NCBI GenBank assembly: GCA_963585895.1
Contig: OY757939.1
Location: 40,496,589 to 40,560,588, forward strand
Direction: 5' to 3'
Source of the DNA: Sepioteuthis lessoniana
Lineage: Eukaryota > Mollusca > Cephalopoda > Myopsida > Loliginidae
DNA length: 64,000 bases
Numbering within the stretch: the first letter of the stretch is position 1; every line of letters starts with the position of its first letter. The position numbers were made by a program, and so were the translations under genes. This document shows, piece by piece, positions 25,801 to 37,789 of this stretch. The notes beneath the pieces are model-generated. The model saw only the letters and a list, made by a program, of their open reading frames with translations. It made no database searches and had not been told where the DNA came from.

Positions 25801-28129
25801 ATAGTTACTTGAAGCTTTCTTTACAAATGATTCTTATTATTAGTTAGTTGAAAGCATATAATTGTGAACAAATCATTTGTATTAAGGATAGTTACTTGAA
25901 GCTTTCTTTACTAAGGATTCTTATTATTAGTTAGTTGAAAGCATATAATTGTGTACAAATATTTTGTATTAAGAATAGTTACTTGAAGCTTTCTTTACTA
26001 AGGATTCTTATTATTAGTTAGTTAAAAGTATATAATTGTGTACAAATCAATTGTAGTAAGAAGTGTTACTTGAAGCTTTCTTTACAAATGATTCTTATTA
26101 TTAGTTAGTTGAAAGCATATAATTGTGAACAAATCATTTGTATTAAGGATAGTTACTTGAAGCTTTCTTTACAAATGATTCTTATTATTAGTTAGTTGAA
26201 AGAATATAATTGTGTACAAATCATTTGTATTAAGAATATTTACTTGAAGCTTTCTTTACTAAGGATTCTTATTATTAGTTAGTTGAAAGCATATAATTGT
26301 GTGCAAATCATTTGTATTAAGAATAGTTACTTGAAGCTTTCTTTACTAAGGATTCTTATTATTAGTTTAAAGCATATCATTGTGTGCAAATCATTTGTAT
26401 TAAGAATATTTACGTTAACATTTCTTTACTCAGGATTCATATTATTAGTTAGTTGAAAGGATATAATTGTGTACAAATCAATTGTAGTAAGAATAGTTAC
26501 TTGAAGCTTTCTTTACAAATGATTCTTATTATTAGTTAGTTGAAAGCATATAATTGTGTGCAAATCATTTGTATTAAGAATATTTACTTGAAGCTTTCTT
26601 TACTAAGGATTCTTATTATTAGTTAGTTGAAAGCCTATAATTGTGTGCAAATCAATTGTATTAAGAATAGTTACTTGAAGCTTCCTTTACTAAGGATTCT
26701 TATTATTAGTTAGTTGAAACCATATAATTGTGTGCAAATCATTTTTATTAAGAAAAGTTACTTGAAGCTTTCTTTACTAAGGATTCTTATTATTAGTTTA
26801 AAGCATATAATTGTGTGAAAATCATTTGTATTAAGAATATTTACGTGAAGCTTTCTTTACTCAGGATTCTTATTATTAATTAGTTGAAAGCATATAATTG
26901 TGTGCAAATCATTTTTATTAAGAAAAGTTACTTGAAGCTTTCTTTACTAAGGATTCTTATTATTAGTTAGTTGAAAGCATATAATTGTGTGCAAATCATT
27001 TTTATTAAGAATAGTTACTTGAAGCTTTCTTTACTAAGGATTCTTATTATTAGTTACTTAAAAGCATATAATTGTGTGCAAATCATTTGTATTAAGAATA
27101 GTTACTTGAAGCTTTCTTTACAAATGATTCTTCTTATTAGTTAGTTGAAAGCATATAATTGTGTGCAAATCATTTGTATTAAGTATAGTTACTTGAAGCT
27201 TTCTTTACTAAGGATTCTTATTATTAGTTAGTTGAAAGCATATAATTGTGTGCAAATCATTTGTATAAAGAATAGTTACTTGAAGCTTTCTTTACTAAGG
27301 ATTCTTATGATTAGTTAGTTGAAAGCATATAATTGTGTACAAATCATTTGTATTAAGAATAGTTACTTGAACCTTTCTTTACTAAGGATTCTTATTATTA
27401 GTTTAAAGCATATAATTGTGTGCAAATCATTTGTATCAAGAATATTTACGTGAAGCTTTCTTTACTAAGAATTCATATTATTAGTTAGTTGAAAGCATAT
27501 AATTGTGTACAAATCATTTGTATTAAGAATAGTTATTTGAAGTTTTCTTTAGTAGGGATTCTTATTATTAGTTTAAAGCATTAAATTGTGTGCAAATCAT
27601 TTGTATTAAGAATAGTTACTTGAAGCTTTCTTTACAAATGATTCTTATTATTAGTTACTTGAACGCATATAAATTTGTGAAAATCAATTGTAGTAAGAAT
27701 AGTTACTTGAAGCTTTCTTTACTAATGATTCTTATTATTAGTTAGTTGAAAGCATATAATTGTGTACAAATCATTTGTATTAAGAATATTTACTTGAAGC
27801 TTTCTTTACTAATGATTCTTATTATTAGTTAGTTGAAAGCATATAATTGTGTACAAATCATTTGTATTAAGAATATTTACTTGAAGCTTTCTTTACTAAG
27901 GATTCTTATTATTAGTTTAAAGCATATAATTGTGTGCCAATCATTTGTATTAAGAATATTTACGTGAAGCTTTCTTTACTCAGGATTCTTATTATTAGTT
28001 AGTTGAAAGCATATAATTGTGTGCAAATCAATTGTAGTAAGAATCGTTACTTGAAGCTTTCTTTACTAAGGATTCTTATTATTAGTTAGTTGAAAGCATA
28101 TAATTGTGTGCAAATCATTTGTATTAAGG
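22859..28129 (+). repeat. 5,271-bp higher-order repeat, copy 1
   Basis: Roughly 61 monomers. At least seven private variants recur exactly 5,271 bp later: gaaaccttctttactaagta followed by a cagtttgttg unit (23,041 and 28,312), agtgagttga (24,371 and 29,642), aagtgttact (26,061 and 31,332), tacgttaaca (26,411 and 31,682), tgtgtgccaa (27,931 and 33,202) and gaatcgttac (28,041 and 33,312). Confidence 0.9.
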
Positions 28130-31100
28130 ATAGTTACTTGAAGCTTATTTACTAAGGATTCTTACTATAAGTTAGTTGAAAGCATATAATTGTGTGCAAA
28201 TCATTTGTATTAAGGATAGTTACTTGAAGCTTATTTACTAAGGATTCTTACTATAAGTTAGTTGAAAGCATATAATTGTGTGCAAATCATTTGTATTAAG
28301 GATAGTTACTTGAAACCTTCTTTACTAAGTATTGTTATTATCAGTTTGTTGAAAGCATATAATTGTGTGCAAATCATTTGTATTAAGAATAGTTACTTGA
28401 AGCTTTCTTTACTAAGGATTCTTATTATTAGTTAGTTGAAAGCATAGAATTGTGTGCCAATCATTTGTATTAAGAATAGTTACTTGAAGCTTTTTTACTC
28501 AGGATTCTGATTATTAGTTAGTTGAGAGCATATAATTGTGTGCAAATCATTTGTATTAAGGATAGTTACTTGAAACAACTTGACTAAGGATTGTTATTAT
28601 TACTTAGTTGAAAGCATATAATTGTTTACAAATCAATTGTATTAAGAATAGTTACTTGAAGCTTTCTTTACTAAGTATTCTTATTATAAGTTAGTTGAAA
28701 CCATATAATTGTGTGCAAATCATTTGTATTAAGAATAGTTACTTAAAGCTTTCTTTACTAAGGATTCTTATTATTAGTTAGTTGAAAGCATATAATTGTG
28801 TACAAATATTTTGTATTAAGAATAGTTACTTGAAGCTTTCTTTACTAAGGATTCTCATTATTAGTTAGTTAATAGTATATAATTGTGTACAAATCAATTG
28901 TAGTAAGAATAGTTACTTGAAGCTTTCTTTACAAATGATTCTTATTATTAGTTACTTAAAAGCATATAATTGTGTGCAAATCATTTGTATTAAGAATAGT
29001 TACTTGAAGCTTTCTTTACAAATGATTCTTCTTATTAGTTAGTTGAAAGCATATAATTGTGTGCAAATCATTTGTATTAAGAATAGTTACTTGAAGCTTT
29101 CTTTACTAAGGATTCTTATTATTAGTTAGTTGAAAGCATATAATTGTGTGCAAATCATTTGTATTAAGAATAGTTACTTGAAGCTTTCTTTACAAATGAT
29201 TCTTCTTATTAGTTAGTTGAAAGCATATAATTGTGTGCAAATCATTTGTATTAAGAATAGTTACTTGAAGCTTTCTTTACTAAGGATTCTTATTATTAGT
29301 TAGTTGAAAGCATATAATTGTGTGCAAATCATTTGTATAAAGAATAGTTACTTGAAGCTTTCTTTACTAAGGATTCTTATGATTAGTTAGTTGAAAGCAT
29401 ATAATTGTTTACAAATCATTTGTATTAAGAATAGTTACTTAAAGATTTCTTTACTGAGGATTCTTATTATTAGTTAGTTGAAAGCATATAATTGTGTACA
29501 AATCATTTGTATTAAGAATAGTTACTTGAAGCTTTCTTTACTAAGGATTCTAATTATTAGTTTAAAGCATATAATTGTGTGCAAATAATTTGTATCAAGA
29601 ATATTTACGTGAAGCTTTCTTTACTAAGGATTCATATTATTAGTGAGTTGAAAGCATATAATTGTGTACAAATCATTTGTATTAAGAATAGTTATTTGAA
29701 GTTTTCTTTAGTAGGGATTCTTATTATTAGTTTAAAGCATTAAATTGTGTGCAAATCATTTGTATTAAGAATAGTTACTTGAAGCTTTCTTTACAAATGA
29801 TTCTTATTATTAGTTACTTGAACGCATATAAATTTGTGAAAATCAATTGTAGTAAGAATAGTTACTTGAAGCTTTCTTTACTAATGATTCTTATTATTAG
29901 TTAGTTGAAAGCATATAATTGTGTACAAATCATTTGTATTAAGAATATTTACTTGAAGCTTTCTTTACTAAGGATTCTTATTATTAGTTAGTTGAAAGCA
30001 TATAATTGTGTGCAAATCATTTGTATTAAGAATATTTACGTGAAGCTTTCTTTACTAAGGATTCTTATTATTAGTTTAAAGCATATAACTGTGTGCAAAT
30101 CATTTGTATTAAGAATATTTACGTGAAGCTTTCTTTACTCAGGATTCTTATTATTAGTTAGTTGAAAGCATATAATTATGTGCAAATCAATTGTAGTAAG
30201 AATAGTTACTTGAAGCTTTCTTTACTAAGGATTCTTATTATTAGTTAGTTGAAAGCATATAATTGTGTGCAAATCATTGGTATAAAGAATAGTTACTTGA
30301 AGCTTTCTTTACTAAGGATTCTTATTATTAGTTAGTTGAAAGCATATAATTGTGTGCAAATCATTTGTATTAAGAATAGTTACTTGAAGCTTTCTTTACT
30401 AAGGATTCTTATTATTAGTTAGTTGAAAGCATATAATTGTGTGCAAATCATTTGTATTAAGAATAGTTACTTGAAGCTTTCTTTACTAAGGATTCTTATT
30501 ATTAGTTAGTTGAAAGCATATAATTGTGTGCATCATCATTTGTATTAAGAATAGTTACTTGAAGCTTTCTTTACTAAGGATTCTTATTATTAGTTAGTTG
30601 AAAGCATATAATTGTGTGCAAATCATTTGTATTAAGAATAGTAACTTGAAGCTTTTTTACTAAGGATTCTTACTATAAGTTAGTTGAAAGCATATAATTG
30701 TGTGCAAATCATTTGTATTAAGGATAGTTACTTGAAACCTTCTTTACTAAGTATTGTTATTATTACTTAGTTGAAAACATATAATTGTTTACAAATCAAT
30801 TGTATTAAGAATAGTTACTTGAAGCTTTCTTTACTAAGTATTCTTATTATAAGTTAGTTGAAACCATATAATTGTGTGCAAATCATTTGTATTAAGAATA
30901 GTTACTTAAAGCTTTCTTTACTAAGGATTCTTATTATTAGTTAGTTGAAAGCATATAATTGTGTGCAAATATTTTGTATTAAGAATAGTTACTTGAAGCT
31001 TTCTTTACTAAGGATTCTTATTATTAGTTAGTTAATAGTATATAATTGTGTACAAATCAATTGTAGTAAGAATAGTTACTTGAAGCTTTCTTTACAAATG

Positions 31101-33400
31101 ATTCTTATTATTAGTTAGTTGAAAGCATATAATTGTGAACAAATCATTTGTATTAAGGATAGTTACTTGAAGCTTTCTTTACTAAGGATTCTTATTATTA
31201 GTTAGTTGAAAGCATATAATTGTGTACAAATATTTTGTATTAAGAATAGTTACTTGAAGCTTTCTTTACTAAGGATTCTTATTATTAGTTAGTTAAAAGT
31301 ATATAATTGTGTACAAATCAATTGTAGTAAGAAGTGTTACTTGAAGCTTTCTTTACAAATGATTCTTATTATTAGTTAGTTGAAAGCATATAATTGTGAA
31401 CAAATCATTTGTATTAAGGATAGTTACTTGAAGCTTTCTTTACAAATGATTCTTATTATTAGTTAGTTGAAAGAATATAATTGTGTACAAATCATTTGTA
31501 TTAAGAATATTTACTTGAAGCTTTCTTTACTAAGGATTCTTATTATTAGTTAGTTGAAAGCATATAATTGTGTGCAAATCATTTGTATTAAGAATAGTTA
31601 CTTGAAGCTTTCTTTACTAAGGATTCTTATTATTAGTTTAAAGCATATCATTGTGTGCAAATCATTTGTATTAAGAATATTTACGTTAACATTTCTTTAC
31701 TCAGGATTCATATTATTAGTTAGTTGAAAGGATATAATTGTGTACAAATCAATTGTAGTAAGAATAGTTACTTGAAGCTTTCTTTACAAATGATTCTTAT
31801 TATTAGTTAGTTGAAAGCATATAATTGTGTGCAAATCATTTGTATTAAGAATATTTACTTGAAGCTTTCTTTACTAAGGATTCTTATTATTAGTTAGTTG
31901 AAAGCCTATAATTGTGTGCAAATCAATTGTATTAAGAATAGTTACTTGAAGCTTCCTTTACTAAGGATTCTTATTATTAGTTAGTTGAAACCATATAATT
32001 GTGTGCAAATCATTTTTATTAAGAAAAGTTACTTGAAGCTTTCTTTACTAAGGATTCTTATTATTAGTTTAAAGCATATAATTGTGTGAAAATCATTTGT
32101 ATTAAGAATATTTACGTGAAGCTTTCTTTACTCAGGATTCTTATTATTAATTAGTTGAAAGCATATAATTGTGTGCAAATCATTTTTATTAAGAAAAGTT
32201 ACTTGAAGCTTTCTTTACTAAGGATTCTTATTATTAGTTAGTTGAAAGCATATAATTGTGTGCAAATCATTTTTATTAAGAATAGTTACTTGAAGCTTTC
32301 TTTACTAAGGATTCTTATTATTAGTTACTTAAAAGCATATAATTGTGTGCAAATCATTTGTATTAAGAATAGTTACTTGAAGCTTTCTTTACAAATGATT
32401 CTTCTTATTAGTTAGTTGAAAGCATATAATTGTGTGCAAATCATTTGTATTAAGTATAGTTACTTGAAGCTTTCTTTACTAAGGATTCTTATTATTAGTT
32501 AGTTGAAAGCATATAATTGTGTGCAAATCATTTGTATAAAGAATAGTTACTTGAAGCTTTCTTTACTAAGGATTCTTATGATTAGTTAGTTGAAAGCATA
32601 TAATTGTGTACAAATCATTTGTATTAAGAATAGTTACTTGAACCTTTCTTTACTAAGGATTCTTATTATTAGTTTAAAGCATATAATTGTGTGCAAATCA
32701 TTTGTATCAAGAATATTTACGTGAAGCTTTCTTTACTAAGAATTCATATTATTAGTTAGTTGAAAGCATATAATTGTGTACAAATCATTTGTATTAAGAA
32801 TAGTTATTTGAAGTTTTCTTTAGTAGGGATTCTTATTATTAGTTTAAAGCATTAAATTGTGTGCAAATCATTTGTATTAAGAATAGTTACTTGAAGCTTT
32901 CTTTACAAATGATTCTTATTATTAGTTACTTGAACGCATATAAATTTGTGAAAATCAATTGTAGTAAGAATAGTTACTTGAAGCTTTCTTTACTAATGAT
33001 TCTTATTATTAGTTAGTTGAAAGCATATAATTGTGTACAAATCATTTGTATTAAGAATATTTACTTGAAGCTTTCTTTACTAATGATTCTTATTATTAGT
33101 TAGTTGAAAGCATATAATTGTGTACAAATCATTTGTATTAAGAATATTTACTTGAAGCTTTCTTTACTAAGGATTCTTATTATTAGTTTAAAGCATATAA
33201 TTGTGTGCCAATCATTTGTATTAAGAATATTTACGTGAAGCTTTCTTTACTCAGGATTCTTATTATTAGTTAGTTGAAAGCATATAATTGTGTGCAAATC
33301 AATTGTAGTAAGAATCGTTACTTGAAGCTTTCTTTACTAAGGATTCTTATTATTAGTTAGTTGAAAGCATATAATTGTGTGCAAATCATTTGTATTAAGA
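28130..33400 (+). repeat. 5,271-bp higher-order repeat, copy 2
   Basis: Second copy, directly adjacent to the first. I found one substitution by eye (A at 25,694 versus G at 30,965) and no length change in the checkpoints used, so the two are nearly identical. Similarity to copy 1 ends near 33,400, where the next units follow a different order. Confidence 0.9.
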
Positions 33401-34290
33401 ATAGTTACTTGAAGCTTTTTTACTAAGGATTCTTACTATAAGTTAGTTGAAAGCATATAATTGTGTGCAAATCATTTGTATTAAGTATAGTTACTTGAAA
33501 CCTTCTTTACTAAGTATTGTTATTATTAGTTTGTTGAAAACATATAATTGTGTGCAAATCATTTGTATTAAGAATAGTTACTTGAAGCTTTCTTTCCTAA
33601 CGTTTCTTATTATTAGTTAGTTATATCCATATAATTGTGGGGAAATCATTTGTATTAAGTATAGTTAATTTAAGCTTTCTTTAGTTAGTATTCTTATTAT
33701 TAGTTAGTTGAAAGCATATAATTGTGTGCAAATCATTTGTATTAAGAATAGTTACTTGAAGCTTTCTTTACTAAGGATTCCTATTATTATTTAGTTGAAA
33801 GCATATAATAGTGTGCAAATCATTTGTATTATGAATAGTTCCTCAAAGTTTTCTTTACTAAGGATTCTTATTATTATTCAGTTGAAAGCATATAATATTG
33901 TACAAATCATTTGTATTAAGAATAGTTACTTGAAGCTTTCTTTCCTAACGTTTCTTATTATTAGTTAGTTGAATCCATATAATTGTGGGGAAATCATTTG
34001 TATTAAGTATAGTTAATTTAAGCTTTCTTTAGTAAGTATTCTTATTATTAGTTAGTTGAAAGCATATAATTGTGTGCAAATCATTTGTATTAATAATAGT
34101 TACTTGAATATTTCTTTACTAAGGATTCTTATTATTAGTTTGTTGAAAGCATATAATTGTGTGCAAATCATTTGTATTAAGAATCGTTACTTGAATCTTT
34201 CTTTACTAAGGATTCTTATTATTAGTTAGTTGAAAGCATATAATTGTGTGCAAATCATTTGTATTAATAATAGTTACTTGAAGATAGAAT

Positions 34291-34500
34291 TGTTTACTTA
34301 GGATTATTATTAAATGTTACTTGAAACCTTAAAACTCTGTGCAAACAAATGTCTATTGTAGAAATAATTAATTGATACCATATTTTGTATAAATTATTAG
34401 TATTTAATGACAATACTTCAAACCATACAACTGAGTTCAAATTATTTGTATTAGATAGGAATATATGAGGCATATAATTATCTAATAGAAAGAATTTGCT
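34291..34500 (+). repeat. Right edge of satellite grading into M-type core
   Basis: Units here no longer fit the 87-bp consensus. The order gaaacc, actctgtgcaaacaaatg, tagaaataatt, aattattagtatttaatgac, caaaccatacaactgag, aaattatttgtattagatag matches the core of the M element at 56,350-56,490 block by block. This is the transition between satellite and its presumed relative. Confidence 0.65.
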
Positions 34501-35115
34501 CACAGTCGTCTAGTTTCAAGTATTCTTATCTAATTGTAATAATCTATACACAATTATATGATTTCAAGTAATCATTTATATTTAAAGATAATCACTTTTT
34601 TTCATATTTGGTTCAAGTTACTTATAGTCATCCTTAGTAAACAATAAAATCTCTAGTAACTATTCTTAATACAAATAATTCACAGTTATATCAAGTATTC
34701 CTATCAAATACAAGCAATTTTTAAGCAGTTTTATTTGACCTTGCTTAGGTACTACTAATCTTTTAATGGCATGTAAACCTTTTTACAGATACATTATGCC
34801 TCATGTTTAGGGAATTACATTTACGGTTCATATTTACCCTTTTGGTATAGTAGTTTAAGATTTTTTTTATTCATTCACCTATTAAATGATTTATTAGAAT
34901 AATTTTTAAACACATTCATTTGATCCATTAATGAAACCCTAACAGGTACTACTACTCCATGTCAGACTGGCCCCGGGAGTAATGACATTAAGAATTGGAG
35001 TCTTACAATCAGATTCAGGTTGGTGTCATATCCAGGAAACTCCTCCTTTTAGGTCTTATCCCCTCTGCAGAGGAATATAGTCAGTATATACTAAGGTCTG
35101 TTGAGTGCAAGCAAA
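34501..35115 (-). mobile_element. M element copy 3, inverted, with monomer-like core
   Basis: Reverse-complement monomer sequence appears at 34,538-34,570 (tacacaattatatgatttca) and 34,631-34,700 (tccttagtaaac, then gtaactattcttaatacaaa). A tail-like aatggcatgtaaacctttt follows at 34,764, and a minus-strand M head lies at 34,930-35,110 (taacaggtactactactcca, tatccaggaaactcc, cccctctgcagagg). The orientation of the repeat thus flips just past the array. Confidence 0.55.
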
Positions 35116-35263
35116 ATATGAATAAAAACATTTTGGAAATTTTTGAAAATTAGCTCAGTGCCTGTCAAAAATGATGAGATTATGCTTTCGTACTTCTGTT
35201 ACACCTTGTCTTCTTGGGATCAGTTTAATATTTGTCCACTCAATGAAAAGTGTTACACACATC

Positions 35264-35297
<34 letters not shown>

Positions 35298-35806
35298 TTG
35301 ATAGATTGTCTTCTATGTGGAGTGTTCATTTTCAGTTGGTGTGAGCAACCTAATAATCAAAGGTGTTGAGATTGGAATTGGCAAACTCATTTTAAACTTT
35401 GTTGTGATACTTTTGCATCAATGTCATTGGCAAAGGCCTGTATCCGTAGCTTCTACCACTTTGATATTTTTTGAGTGGACTTTTGGACTTAGATAAATTA
35501 GAAGTCTCCTGTAGAAAACTTTAGGTATATTCAAGAGACTGTTGTCTCATGAAATAAGTAAAGTCGACACATTAAATAAGAGATGTTTTATTCCAGAGAG
35601 AATATGGTACACAGTGTGGAATGCCGACTAATGTAAATAACCTTAGTCTTATTTGTTTATAGTCTAGTTCGAGTACTGCTCTAAATTGTTCTCAGACTAG
35701 TCCATACTGTCAGGGGAGGGGGGATCCAACCATTCCCCAGAAGAGACCACGAGAATCTGGTTATTGTGTATATGGTGTTTCAAAACATTTGATATCATTT
35801 GAGATG
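35116..35806. other. No recognisable gene
   Basis: Holds a (TA)n(GA)n microsatellite at about 35,263-35,298. The rest is low-copy-looking sequence without an ORF of note. Confidence 0.5.
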
Positions 35807-36065
35807 TACAAGGTGTTTAAAAAAAATGGTATAATTTCGTAATTTAATAACTTGACCAATTCTCGTTGAAATGATCTCAAATTTTAACAGCGTGCGTAAA
35901 AACAAGGGAAAATTCAGTCTAATGTTTTTTTCCTTTTTAGGTGTAGAAATTCCGTTGGCTGGGAAAGTAAAGGTGTTTGAACATTGAATATAGAAATTTG
36001 AGTTGTTTCTACACATACTGTTCAAATTTGGAATCATTTCAACAAGAATTCTGAAACGCCCTGTA
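35807..36065. mobile_element. MITE of the Tc1/mariner superfamily
   Basis: A 259-bp element beginning TACAAGGTGTTTAAAAAAAA and ending CTGAAACGCCCTGTA, whose reverse complement is TACAGGGCGTTTCAG. TA lies at both ends as expected for the target duplication. The inverted arms also share an inner block (gttgaaatgat, then tcaaattt). There is no transposase. The ORF of 158 codons that crosses it also runs through a (TA)n tract and is not a gene. Confidence 0.65.
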
Positions 36066-36157
36066 TTTAAAAAATCCTGACACAGTTGGATAATAATGCT
36101 TTGTATTGCCATGAACAGAATTTCTAAGTACATTGTAATGAGATCGGGTTGTGTCAT

Positions 36158-36204
<47 letters not shown>
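36158..36204. repeat. (TA)n microsatellite
   Basis: Pure TA run of more than 40 bp just upstream of the hammerhead-like pair. Confidence 0.95.
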
Positions 36205-36207
<3 letters not shown>

Positions 36208-36295
36208 TTGGAAGTAAACTATGTAAATAAATCCGACCATATGAAGAAAATTGAAAAACAAAGTCTTCCAAATGTGATGAATTTATTATGATGGA

Positions 36296-36345
36296 AAGTC
36301 AACGTTAAAACGTTTCTGTTTTATTAAATTTTCATCAGGACTTTA
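36296..36345 (-). ncRNA. Hammerhead-ribozyme-like motif, minus strand
   Basis: On the minus strand the core CTGATGA (36,332-36,338) is followed by a weak AT stem II, then GAAAC (36,312-36,316), a short loop, and CGTT then GAC. The GTC before CTGATGA can pair with the GAC after the putative cleavage position. The order is that of a type I hammerhead with a very short stem III, the form known from Penelope-like elements. Stem II is poor, so this copy may be inactive. Confidence 0.45.
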
Positions 36346-36362
36346 AAACAATTTTTCTCCAT

Positions 36363-36417
36363 CATAAAGTCCTGATGAAGGTTTAATTAAACCGAAACGT
36401 TTAACGTTGACGTTACC
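36363..36417 (+). ncRNA. Hammerhead-ribozyme-like motif, plus strand
   Basis: The conserved core CTGATGA (36,372-36,378) leads into a 5-bp stem II (GGTTT / AAACC, loop AATT), then GAAAC at 36,394-36,398. A 3-bp stem III (ACG / CGT) closes a TTTAA loop, and the cleavage triplet would be GTT. GTC before the core pairs with GAC after it to start stem I, with an internal mismatch and three more A-T pairs. All catalytic positions of the family consensus are present. Penelope-like elements are the known carriers of such type I motifs, and two Penelope fragments lie in this window. Confidence 0.6.
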
Positions 36418-36429
36418 ATCTTAATAAAT

Positions 36430-37250
36430 TGGTATGTGTTGGGAAATTCTGAAGTTTTGTATCTGACTCCTTTTTCTTTGTTTTTACCCCATTCATTTAT
36501 TATCTCCTTTTTATCTGTCGAAGCTGTCAGAGAATTAAGAACGGAAGGAAAAAGACATGGATACCTTTATACTCAAGCTTTATTTGGGTGGGGTTACGAC
36601 TGTTCTGTGGTGTGGAATATTTTTCTGAACCAGTAGAAATAGTCGCTTTTCTCAGACAAGACTTTGAAGTATATTACCGAATCATTTTCGGCAATTACAA
36701 GTTTGAGGGTTCGTTACGTGTCTCGCTGGGTATGTCAGTCGACGCTGCTACTAGTAAGAGAGACACATGGCGTTGCTAAGTTCTGGACTTAGCAGGTACG
36801 TGCTCTTCCCACCACCAGCAGAGAAAAACGGGTCCTTTCAGTCGAGGTGATAACAGCTTAATGAGGAAAAATTTCTCTTTGGCGTTAGGAAGCCTCTCTT
36901 TTTACGCGTGCGCCGATTTCACTTCCTGTCTGGGGCCTCCTTGGAAACTGTTAATTTTTGCATTTATTTATTTTATCTTTTTCGTTTCTTTTAATTCCTT
37001 CAAATATAAACAAAAACGAGGCGGGCCAACACAAAAATGACGGATACTGGAATTAAATGAAATACTTACAGTACGTTATGAAGTAAAGGTCCTATCTATT
37101 AGTTGAAGAGTCGTTTAATGAATGAAAATTGTTGTATGAAGACTTACGTCAAAGCATGGTACCGGATGTGGTACAACATGAAGTTTGTGGGGACAAGCGT
37201 CACTCTTGTCAGGAGACACACACACTTGTGCGTGCTTTCTGGTTGTCGAG
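36430..37250. other. Unassigned, slightly GC-richer region
   Basis: No recognisable product. ORFs of 60-80 codons at 36,436-36,779 lack known motifs. The stretch tacgcgtgcgccgatttcac followed by ttcctgtctggggcctcc (36,901-36,950) is CpG-containing and resembles promoter or LTR sequence, but I see no downstream gene. Confidence 0.35.
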
Positions 37251-37256
37251 GCAGGA

Positions 37257-37257
37257 A

Positions 37258-37327
<70 letters not shown>
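37257..37327. repeat. (GA)n microsatellite
   Basis: About 70 bp of uninterrupted GA repeat. The Arg-Glu or Leu-Ser ORFs crossing it are artefacts. Confidence 0.97.
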
Positions 37328-37329
<2 letters not shown>

Positions 37330-37789
37330 TTTTACCTTGCCACGCATTTTATAATGCTACTTTGGTCACGCCACCTAGCGGCCATTAGAAATAATAGTTT
37401 GAAAAGCAAGGCATGTAATACCTACAGAACGAACGTAGGAAAATTTTCATAAAAGGAATAAACTTTTCCCCATATGAGACTGCCGCGAACTGCCTACAAA
37501 CGTAAACAGATCGGATTACTCGTTCACCCTAGAAAAATTACATCCGGGTACGGCCGGAAATGACAAAACCCTTTTTCGACTCTAACCGGCCTTTACAGCT
37601 AAGAAAGGGATAAATTAACATTTATCAACATTTGCAAAACACTTCTGCCAGAAATAATTCTATAAAAATGGAAGTAATACTCTTCGCTAGCCTATACAGG
37701 GCTAAAGAAGTACTTATTTTCTACGGCCATTTTTTATAGAAGGACTTTCTATTTGTGTGGCGCGGCACATATCATATCAAAAAGGCTTC

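Larger units (their letters stand above)
16151..34290 (+). repeat. 87-bp satellite array, about 208 monomers
   Basis: Tandem array with an 87-bp consensus unit (25% GC by hand count, 22 of 87). In order the unit reads ttagttagttgaaagcatat, aattgtgtgcaaatcatttg, tattaagaatagttacttga, agctttctttactaaggatt and cttatta. Variant units include a 4-bp shorter agtttaaagc form, units with cttatttactaagg, units with caaatgattcttctt and units with gaacgcatataaatttg. Each standard unit contains one AAGCTT, so a HindIII ladder of about 87 bp is predicted. ORFs across the array are read-through of the monomer, not genes. Confidence 0.98.

Noticed and set aside
16151-34290. CRISPR-like or gene-like reading of the satellite, including ORFs at 19,452 and 21,698
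   Set aside because: Units are contiguous 87-bp monomers with no unique spacers, and the ORFs are monomer read-through that repeats every three units.
35795-36271. 158-codon minus-strand ORF
   Set aside because: Crosses a MITE and a (TA)n tract; the Tyr-Ile run betrays the microsatellite.
37103-37452. Arg-Glu repeat ORFs
   Set aside because: Read-through of a (GA)n microsatellite.
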